A stretch of DNA of 64,000 bases. Source: Symsagittifera roscoffensis (taxonomy: Eukaryota > Xenacoelomorpha > Acoela > Convolutidae). Of the stretch, positions 55,120 through 64,000 are shown in pieces. The notes beneath the pieces are model-generated. The model saw nothing but the letters and a program-made list of their open reading frames with translations. It was not told the DNA's origin and did not search any database. Position 1 is the first letter of the stretch, and each line of letters starts with the position of its first letter. The stretch spans positions 36,852,052 through 36,916,051 of the forward strand of contig NC_087062.1 of the NCBI RefSeq assembly GCF_963678635.1. Direction: 5' to 3'. A program made the translations under genes and the position numbers.

Positions 55120-55640
55120 AATGTCTTTTAGATACAACCATTGAAAATGGGGAGGAACTTTGTATTCGGGTGTGTTTTAGTTTTTTCTTCTTTTTTTCTC
55201 TTTGTTTTCTATGAAAAATTAGGTACCACAAATAATCATCGGACTTGGTTGAGTGGTATATCATATTGAGGCCCTTTCAGTCGTGATTCGAACCACATTA
55301 CAACATTCCCAAAAAAATTTTCTGGTGTCGAGAAAAATCGATTAGAAATTTTGAGCTTTCGTCTTAATTTAAGCCGTTTACAAAGCTTATTTAAGACTAA
55401 TTTTAGTTTCACCTGAGTAAATTATTTTTCGACATTTTCATGCTATTTTCAAAATACTAAAAAAAATCTGCAAAAATTTGAAAAAAAAAATTAAAAAAAA
55501 CTTTTTTAATTGTTTTTTGTTTTTCTTATCATTTCCATCAAAAACTGTTGCCTTGTTTGCCTATTTTACTGTGACTGTTGAATTTGCCTAAATTATAGTT
55601 TTGCCTCACATCTTTTTATCACACTACGCATAAAAAACTA
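55120..55640 (-). repeat. Dispersed repeat family C, reverse copy
   Basis: Inverted counterpart of 41140-41640, with the same blocks in reverse order. Frames overlapping it are not conserved. Confidence 0.6.
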
Positions 55641-57035
55641 GTATTTTGAAGAAAAAAAATTCTTGTAGTTTTGTAGTTATATGCAAAACAACAGCATCAG
55701 GACTACTTTATAAATTGGAGAAGTATAATTTTGCGCGCCGTTTTTTGGACAAAATTTGAAAAGTAGAGAATTTAATTCGCGATTGAAAACTTGATGCTGA
55801 TTTAACGTTGCCATACACAAGATTTCCGGCTTTTTCAGTGTGCTGGCCTGTTTTCAAATTTGATTCCCAGATTTTGTTCTTATGTTGGGCTTCAAATTGT
55901 AAATGTTATCAAACTTCATAAAAGAAAACAAAGGACGAATTTAAAGAAAAAAACAGATTTGATAGATCATTTGCTAGAAAAAGTAAAAAAAAGTTATAAT
56001 TTTTTTGTCTTGGAAGTGTGAACATTTTCTCAAAGAAGTCCTGATGGGATTAAAACTCCAATTTGATGTATTACTGGAGCTTCTCCACCGTTTTTTTTTG
56101 CTATTTGATTTTGCTTTAAGAAACCATTTTAACGATAAGTTGTCCTAATCAAATTTGGTCGTAGGAAAACAGATCAAGCTTGAATAAGTGTTCAATAATT
56201 GGAAAACTTGCACTTTATGAAAAAGAAAGTTAAGTGTACTGCTGAACAAAAAAAAATTTTCATGTGAGAACACTTAGGTGACAAATCATTCTTACCTTTT
56301 CAACTGGCAAACACGTCCATTTACATAAAGTATAGCAAAAACAAAACTTTGCGAACAAAGCGAATAAGGCAATTGAAGCGCAAAAGTTTTTTGTGAAAAA
56401 AAGCCAATTAACATAACCAAATTTCAGAATGGTAGAAATCAATTTTGTTCAAGGAAATTTCAATTGCCCGTCTTCATTCGCACAACTCTAAAGTTGAACA
56501 TTTTGCTGGAAAAATTAATCATCAAGAGTTATACAAGTCCATATAAGCAATGTAGAGTCACGGGACAAGTTTTTGAGTTCAACAAGCAAAAAAGCGAAGT
56601 TTTCCTCACGTTTGAGAAAACTTTTTTGAATTTTTCGGTTGAAATTTTGTTAGCTGAAACAAATGCTGAATCAATTTTTCGGAAGAACTTTGCCGGGTAA
56701 AATTTAGGAAATTTCATTTTGAAGGCATAAACAAATCAGTATGTCAAAACTAGATTCAAAAGTGTACTGGCTGAGGAAACAACTTTAATTTGAATTTACA
56801 GGCTACAATTGATTCTTTAAGAAGCTGATGAGCTTGTCGTACTCATTGTGCCGCGGAAAAACGACAACCAAATTAATCGGAAGAGTTTTTTAGTCCGATG
56901 TCAAGAATCGAAAGACCATTTTGAGCCGATAATTTCAAATTTCTGATTCTGACTGCAAAATGCCGCTAGAGCAAGAACAACTCTGAAGCCACCCGCATTT
57001 AAGTTTAAAAAAATTGACTAAAATGAACTTTTCTT
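55641..57035. other. Intergenic, no gene seen
   Basis: Only short chance frames are visible (for example 56464-56700 and its antisense frame). No domain or RNA feature is supported. Confidence 0.55.
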
Positions 57036-57237
57036 GGCTCTTTTTCCTTGCCCCCCCCACCTGCAAAGTTTTATATTTGAAGTTACTGTTACTTTTGTCC
57101 GATTGTCATGAAAAATGACATGCAGACTAACTGGGCCATGACAAACATATTTGGTCTTCATAATTAACCTGGTAAAACCACTCGTTAGACCATAAAATTC
57201 ATGTTTGTGTGAGGTGGGGGGAAAAGGAAAAAGAGCC
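57036..57237. mobile_element. ~200-bp MITE with GGCTCTTTTTCC ends
   Basis: The left end GGCTCTTTTTCCTTGCCCCC is mirrored at the right (GGGGGAAAAGGAAAAAGAGCC region). A second copy with only the left end is at 58683-58835, in the same orientation, with shared internal blocks such as GACAAACATATTTGGTCTTC. Confidence 0.7.
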
Positions 57238-57545
57238 CGTTTCTTGACTAATTTTTTGCCGGCACAATCGGTTACCTTTTCATCTGGAAACGAGGACATG
57301 AAATGAAAATCAATTAAAACCCATCTTTTTCTCTTTTCAAGCTGAATATAATAAAATAAAATCCATTGAATTGTTTTTAGTTAATCAATCTTTTGCAGCA
57401 TTCGACAACTTAAGAAAACATTTTCCTAATTCAAATAACTAATGCAGAAATAATACAAATTGTTTCAAAACGTACTGATTCAACAGCCTACTCGAATTCT
57501 AAACCGTTTCAAACTTTTAAAATCGCCGTATTGATGGTAGGTATA

Positions 57546-58278
57546 CAGTGCTGATTTAAATTAACCGGACAAAACGAGCTAAACTTGAAATTTAAAACGC
57601 GTTTTTCTCAAATTGGGTTAAAATTAGACAAAAAGTGAAGAGAACAAAAAATGCTTAGAATTTCACCAGAATTAATATGGTGCCATTTTTTCTCCAAAAT
57701 TCTCAACAAAAATTTTACCCCAAAAATGGGTCATTTTGGCTTTTTTCAATTAATCAAGGATTACGCTGAAACTACTTTGTTAATTGATAAGAAAGTTATG
57801 TCACAGGAAGCCTCTTACGCAGCTCAACAAAGTTTAAGAAGGGTTAAATCTCCAAAAACTAGTATAAGAGAAAAAAATTTTCACTTGATAGTCAATAAAT
57901 GTGATTTTTACTATATAAAACCCAGAATTTCTGTTTAAAAATAAATTTTAAACAATTTGCGCAAAATTTTGGAGATTTAACCCTTCTTAAACTTTGTTGA
58001 GCTGCGTAAGAGGCTTCCTGTGATATAATTTTCTTATCAATTAACGAAGTAGTTTACGCGTAAACGTTGATTATTTGAAAAAAGCCAAAATTACCCATTT
58101 TTGGGGTAAAATTTTTGTTGAGAATTTCGGAGAAAAAATGGCACCATATTAATTCTGGTAAAATTCTAAGCAACTTTTGTTCTCTTTACTTTTTGTCTAA
58201 TCTTAACCCAATTTGAGAAAAACGCGTTTTAAATTTCTAGTTTAACGCGTTTTGTTTGGTTAATTTAAATCAGCACTG
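57546..58278. mobile_element. Tc1/mariner-type fold-back element (733 bp)
   Basis: Two ~312-bp arms (57546-57857 and 57967-58278) are inverted copies around a 109-bp spacer. The ends read CAGTGCTGATTTAAATTAAC and are flanked by TA on both sides. The CAGTGCTG end and TA duplication are typical of Tc1-like transposons. The frame at 57651-57938 lies in one arm and the spacer and has no transposase similarity. Confidence 0.88.
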
Positions 58279-58682
58279 TATGTGGTAAGGTGTTTGGTTA
58301 GCTTAGAGGAGTTATGAATGGGAAGTTTGAAGAGAAAAAAAAACAAATAACCATTTCAGAGCCGAAAAATTTTCATTTAAGCAAATGAATGCACGTGCAT
58401 TACTCAAGGTATAAGTAATAGAAAATACATTTTGAATTCTTGATCTCGATTTTTTTTTCAAAAAGATGCAAAAAACTTAAGTGGAAAGTTGTTTGCGATG
58501 GATTTGAATAAGGGTTTTATAAAGTTTTTATTATAGTAATTTTTATCAATTTTGCGGAGACAATCAAAATAAGTCTAACATAATCAAATTTTATGCGTGG
58601 ATCTTCAGTGCAGGTAGTTATGATATACTGGTTGACTTGCGTCTGATTAAAACCAAGGTTTCTCAAATTTTAACACAGCTTC

Positions 58683-58835
58683 GGCTCTTTTTCCTCCCCC
58701 CCCCCACCTTATATTTTTAGAGTAAATTTGTGTCTGTTCACATTGTCATATTGCGGACTAAATAGGCCACGACAAACATATTTGGTCTTCATACTCAACC
58801 TTGTAAAACCACTCGTTACACCATGAAATCGATGC
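58683..58835. mobile_element. Truncated copy of the 57036 MITE
   Basis: Left end GGCTCTTTTTCCTCCCCCCC and internal blocks ending near CCACTCGTTACACCATGAAA. The right inverted end is missing. Confidence 0.6.
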
Positions 58836-58973
58836 GTTGACAGATTTTGTTTTTTTTTGGCATTTTTCAAAAAAAAAACGTTTCTTTTTCAATCGGGTGA
58901 AAATGTCTACATGGTTTTGTAGCTTCTTTTTAGATAATACCAGTCAACAGTTTATAAATCGTTCCGGTGCAAG

Positions 58974-59351
58974 CATCCGATATGTCAAAGATCCACTATG
59001 TCAAACATTCGAACTTTTATAATAATTATGTAATCATATTACGTTAGAACTTCAAAAAAAGGACGTAGTGCAATTATCCGATTCCAACTTAGACGACTCT
59101 CGGTTGAAGGTCGCCGGTGGGCGCTTAGCGGTAATAACCGGCTCTATTATTCATAAAGAATTCTACCTTCTGTTGGCAAGCTCGCAACACGTTGGTGCGA
59201 CCGCTGCCATCAATCGACCAGCATAGCATCTGTTAAAATAACTCGAATCTTTGCCCTAATTTTTGAAAAATGTCGGATGTTTGACCTAGTAAGGCTGTTT
59301 TCGGGTGTTTGCAGCATTTTTTGGTTTTTCTGATATTTGACATATCGGATG
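58974..59351. mobile_element. 378-bp MITE with exact 16-bp inverted ends
   Basis: CATCCGATATGTCAAA at 58974-58989 is exactly inverted at 59336-59351, and partial copies lie just inside (CTATGTCAAACATTCG; ATGTCGGATGTTTGAC). No certain target duplication was found, and the true ends may lie a few bases further out. Confidence 0.7.
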
Positions 59352-59756
59352 TTTAAACAGAACGTACCTTTTGATATAATTGAGATAAATTAAGAAAATA
59401 TAATATAAAGTTATGAAATTGGGAAAGTATAACATTATCAAGTAAAGGAATTATGAAATTATAAGTGAAAAATTTTTCCTTTTGAAAATGGGTCGTCACT
59501 AAATTTGAGTCCAAATAAAAAAAATCAGACTCGTCTTCTTGACAAAGTTTATCTTGCAATTGTTTAAGCATCCAAATCACCCCTGCAAGCGCTTCAAAGT
59601 TATCTAATGACCCCTGGGAGCTATCCTAGCAGTGGTGAAAAAGGACTGGAAAAAGATCTATCTTATGCTTTAGTTCCTTAATACCCTTTCGACAGTGATC
59701 GGAGCAATACACTGTTTTCAAAAGTTTCACCCCCATGCATGCTCCGCAAAATGAAA
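59352..59756. other. Intergenic, no gene seen
   Basis: No supported feature before the family A copy. Confidence 0.5.
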
Positions 59757-60299
59757 CAAGACTGCTCGTATCAGGGCGAAGCCCTGAATGTTCCGACGGC
59801 CTCCTAAGGTTTATGGAGCAATAATAACATAAAAAAATTAAATGAAATAAAATAAAATTAAAATTTTTATCTAAAATTTGAAAATTTTTCTATGAAAATC
59901 ATCCCCCCACACGCCATATAAAGTACAAAACAATAGATTTCGCTCCTTGTAACAAATCAATTATGGCAAATAAGCTTCTTTCAACCAAATCGGAACGATT
60001 TCTAAGACGGATTAAATCTCCGCTTACGCGTTAATAGCGCGAATTATATCGCGCGTTAATTGTCCCAAATTGGTCAAAATGGCCAAAATGGCAATCTTTA
60101 AACCCTCATAACTTTACGAAAAATGATCACAGGTGAAATATCTTTTCAAATTTAAGCTCAGGACAACAATAGCTTTCGAATGATACAAAAAAATTCCGTC
60201 AAAAATGGCTAGTTAAAAAGTCGAAATTTATCTGAAGAAAAAAAAACTCACCCCGAGCACAATTATTCCGTTACTTTCCTATCGAAAGTCGGAACAAAA
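59757..60299 (+). repeat. Dispersed repeat family A, best-preserved copy
   Basis: Near its start is a perfect hairpin, TCAGGGC-GAA-GCCCTGA. It then has the GCGCG..ATATCGCGCG near-palindrome and the CAAAATGGCCAAAATGG stretch, ending at GAAAGTCGGAAC. Use this copy as the reference for the others. Confidence 0.8.
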
Positions 60300-61300
60300 A
60301 GACTCAAATGTTTTTTCTGTAATTACTATTTCAAATTTTCGAAGCAACCTTTTCACCTAACTAGTCAATCCACCTCGCATTGCAACTGCCACTAAAACCA
60401 GTTTTGCAAAGTTTTCATTTAAATTCCGTGACTATTGAAAGTACATCATCAAACTTATTTTAAAAGTTGATGTGCGAAACAAATGATCGTGAGCTGAAAA
60501 CAAAACCGAACAGTTTTAGATAAAAGTTTTGGTATTGGAAGTTTGGTGATAGTGAACTCATCTACAGCCGAGACAAACACGCTGATAGATCATAAACACC
60601 ACAACGCCAGTATGACTCTTCAACCCGTTTAACTTAATAACAAACAATAGGGTACACTTCAAAAAAACGCTATTTAGGCTACGTCCTACGTTGGAATTTA
60701 CTTTAAATACGCAACTTTAAATACGCACTTCGATCAAAGACCCAGTGAGAATAAAACTTCCTCCACCTACTCTTGTCGGTTTCAATAACTCTTTAAAAAA
60801 ATGATAACGAATCTCAAAACTAGAAATAAAACAGGAAAAAAAGTCATGAGTAATAATTGGTAAGTATGAATCATGGAGATCCTTTTGTTGTATAGTTGGG
60901 ATCCTTTGTAGCCATTATAAAACATGATATGGCTCAAGGAGATAGTTTTTCAAAAAATAAAGTTGTAAGGCAGGCTATGTGCAGGCCTAACTTGGATATG
61001 AAACCATGTGAAACAGTGAAACCATGATTATCATATGCAGAAAAATTAGTCCTTGAAATATAATCAGCAGATAAAACTCGAGCCAAATAACCAAAATCTG
61101 TATAAAAGATTACATTGCAAGACTCAATGAAACAACAAATAAATATATCTTATGCCGCAGTATCAAAAAAAAATTAGGTTTGTAGGCAAAAAAATGAAAA
61201 GGTTGCCAAAAGCTTTTCAAAATATCAGTCTTAATTTTTGTAAAAAGCATTGATATTTGATTATTCTACTGTTTACAGCCAGCGGTTTAAAAAAAGAAAG
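60300..61300. other. Unique sequence between family A and the satellite
   Basis: No coding frame over 60 codons, RNA gene or repeat was recognised. Confidence 0.55.
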
Positions 61301-61303
61301 AAA

Positions 61304-64000
61304 CGAAGCAAAATTAAGGAGAAACTAACTAAATTAACTCTAGCACGAAAGAATTAATTAGTTGTTTTTACTGTGAGAATTTAGCCAGATTCAGTCCTCT
61401 AAGAATTTGCAGAATTTAGACGGGCTACAGTAGGAGTCTAACAGCCCATCCCACATGTGAACTACGAACGCTAACTTTATGAAACTCACATGACGGGAGA
61501 AAAAAAAATGACGGGTAAAAAAACGAAGCAAAACTAAGGAGAAACTAACTAAATTAACTCTAGTACGAAAGAATTAGTTAGTTGTTTTTACTGTGAAAAT
61601 TTAGCCAGAATCAGTCCTCTAAGAATTTGCAGAATTTAGACGGGCTACAGTAGGAGTCTAACAACCCATCCCACATGTGAACTACGAACGCTAACTTTAT
61701 GAAACTCACATGACGGGAGAAAAGAAAATGACGGGTAAAAAAAACGAAGCAAAACTAAGGAGAAACTAACTAAATTAACTCTAGTACGAAAGAATTAGTT
61801 AGTTGTTTTTACTGTGAAAATTTAGCCAGAATCAGTCCTCTAACTAAGAATTTGCAGAATTTAGACGGGCTACAGTAGGAGTCTAACAACCCATCCCACA
61901 TGTGAACTACGAACGCTAACTTTATGAAACTCACATGACGGGAGAAAAGAAAATGACGGGTAAAAAAACGAAGCAAAACTAAGGAGAAACTAACTAAATT
62001 AACTCGAAAACGAAAGAAATAGTTAGTTGTTTTTACTGTGAGAATTTAGCCAGAATCAGTCCTCTAAGAATTTGCAGAATTTAGAGGGGCTACAGTAGGA
62101 GTCTAACAACCCATCCCCCATGTGAACTACGAACGCTAACTTTATGAAACTCACATGACGGGAGACAAAAAAATGACGGGTAAAAAAACGAAGCAAAACT
62201 AAGGAGAAACTAACTAAATTAACTCTAGTACGAAAGAATTAGTTAGTTGTTTTTACTGTGAAAATTTAGCCAGAATCAGTCCTCTAAGAATTTGCAGAAT
62301 TTAGACGGGCTACAGAAGGAGTTTAACAACCCATCCCACATGTGAACTACGAACGCTAACTTTATGAAACTCACATGACGGGAGAAAAGAAAATGACGGG
62401 TAAAAAAAACGAAGCAAAACTAAGGAGAAACTAACTAAATTAACTCGAGCACGAAAGAAATAGTTAGTTGTTTTTACTGTGAGAATTTAGCCAGAATTAG
62501 TCCTCTAAGAATTTGCAGAATTTAGAGGGGCTACAGTAGGAGTCTAACAACCCATCGCCCATGTGAACTACGAACGCTAACTTTATGAAACTCACATGAC
62601 GGGAGAAAAAAAATGACGGGTAAAAAAACGAAGCAAAACTATGGAGAAACTAACTAAATTAACTCTAGTACGAAAGAATTAGTTAGTTGTTTTAACTGTG
62701 AAAATTTAGCCAGAATTAGTCCTCTAAGAATTTGCAGAATTTAGACGGGCTACAGTAGGAGTCTAACAGCCCATCCCACATGTGAACTACGAACGCTAAC
62801 TTTATGAAACTCACATGACGGGAGAAAAAAAAATGACGGGTAAAAAAACGAAGCAAAACTAAGGAGAAACTAACTAAATTAACTCTAGTACGAAAGAATT
62901 AGTTAGTTGTTTTTACTGTGAGAATTTAGCCAGAATCAGTCCTCTAAGAATTTGCAAAATTTAGACGGGCTACAGTAGGAGTCTAACAACCCATCCCCCA
63001 TGTGAACTACGAACGCTAACTTTATGAAACTCACATAACGGGAGAAAAAAAAATGACGGGTAAAAAAACGAAGCAAAACTAAGGAGAAACTAACTAAATT
63101 AACTCTAGTACGAAAGAATTAGTTAGTTGTTTTTACTGTGAAAATTTAGCCAGAATCAGTCCTCTAAGAATTTGCAGAATTTAGACGGGCTACAGTAGGA
63201 GTCTAACAACCCATCCCACATGTGAACTACGAACGCTAACTTTATGAAACTCACATGACGGGAGAAAAGAAAATGACGGGTAAAAAAAACGAAGCAAAAC
63301 TAAGGAGAAACTAACTAAATTAACTCTAGTACGAAAGAATTAGTTAGTTGTTTTTACTGTGAAAATTTAGCCAGAATCAGTCCTCTAACTAAGAATTTGC
63401 AGAATTTAGACGGGCTACAGTAGGAGTCTAACAACCCATCCCACATGTGAACTACGAACGCTAACTTTATGAAACTCACATGACGGGAGAAAAGAAAATG
63501 ACGGGTAAAAAAACAAAGCAAAACTAAGGAGAAACTAACTAAATTAACTCGAAAACGAAAGAAATAGTTAGTTGTTTTTACTGTGAGAATTTAGCCAGAA
63601 TCAGTCCTCTAAGAATTTGCAGAATTTAGAGGGGCTACAGTAGGAGTCTAACAACCCATCCCCCATGTGAACTACGAACGCTAACTTTATGAAACTCACA
63701 TGACGGGAGACAAAAAAATGACGGGTAAAAAAAACGAAGCAAAACTAAGGAGAAACTAACTAAATTAACTCTAGTACGAAAGAATTAGTTAGTTGTTTTT
63801 ACTGTGAAAATTTAGCCAGAATCAGTCCTCTAAGAATTTGCAGAATTTAGACGGGCTACAGAAGGAGTTTAACAACCCATCCCACATGTGAACTACGAAC
63901 GCTAACTTTATGAAACTCACATGACGGGAGAAAAGAAAATGACGGGTAAAAAAAACGAAGCAAAACTAAGGAGAAACTAACTAAATTAACTCGAGCACGA
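61304..64000. repeat. Satellite array, ~220-bp unit, seven-unit higher-order repeat
   Basis: Units start with the CGAAGCAAAACTAAGGAG block at 61304, 61524, 61745, 61969, 62189, 62410, 62629, 62849, 63069, 63290, 63514, 63735 and 63956, and the array runs off the window. Unit length is 219-224 bp. Variants that mark single units (a 4-base AACT insertion, CTCGAAAACG, ACAGAAGGAG, CTCGAGCACG) recur after 1545-1546 bp, that is after seven units. The first unit is the most diverged, as expected at an array edge. Confidence 0.95.

Noticed and set aside
57651-57938. 95-codon frame in the Tc1-like element as a transposase remnant
   Set aside because: It lies in one arm of the palindrome and the spacer, and shows no DDE/D or helix-turn-helix pattern.
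61304-64000. CRISPR-like array
   Set aside because: Regular spacing exists, but the whole 220-bp unit is repeated with no unique spacers, in a eukaryotic setting; it is satellite DNA.

Overview
The window looks like AT-rich chromosomal DNA of an invertebrate animal. Its genes are split by GT-AG introns, intergenic space is large, and many different transposon fragments and tandem repeats are present. The sequence alone does not settle the phylum. Only two host genes are supported: the last exon of a Ras-like small GTPase (12029-12649) and a complete five-exon rhodopsin-like GPCR (33872-52603, about 347 codons, all intron phases consistent). Everything else identifiable is mobile or repetitive.

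Region 1-12028 is gene-free and holds six copies or fragments of one dispersed repeat (here family A), a palindromic TCTTGCAAGA repeat tract and a 0.9-kb inverted-repeat element. The GTPase exon and its poly(A) signal follow.

Region 14378-33293 is the main object: an 18,916-bp retrovirus-like Ty3/gypsy-order LTR element. Its two 410-bp LTRs read as identical and it has a 4-bp target duplication (AAAT), so it inserted very recently. It encodes a Gag-PR-RT-RNaseH-IN polyprotein of 2309 aa, an Env-like glycoprotein of 872 aa, and an unusually large set of unrecognised extra frames. These are a leader microprotein, two ORFs before Gag-Pol (the second in frame with Gag-Pol across a single UAA), two tiny hydrophobic proteins, a 378-codon frame without an AUG, and a 601-aa ORF after env. 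Several junctions overlap as ATGA. The element ends 0.58 kb upstream of the GPCR start codon, in the same orientation.

Region 33872-52603 is the GPCR. Its introns hold hAT-like MITEs, a 3.8-kb G-rich minisatellite, a tRNA-derived SINE and, in intron 3 on the minus strand, an LTR-internal-LTR-internal-LTR tandem array. That array is a non-autonomous relative of the 18.9-kb element: about 16 kb of interior is deleted, but the primer-binding site and the leader microprotein ORF are kept.

Region 52604-64000 has no gene. It carries several MITEs with clear terminal repeats (one with perfect 8-bp target duplications, one Tc1-like fold-back palindrome), another family A copy, and from 61.3 kb to the window end a ~220-bp satellite with a seven-unit higher-order repeat of about 1545 bp.
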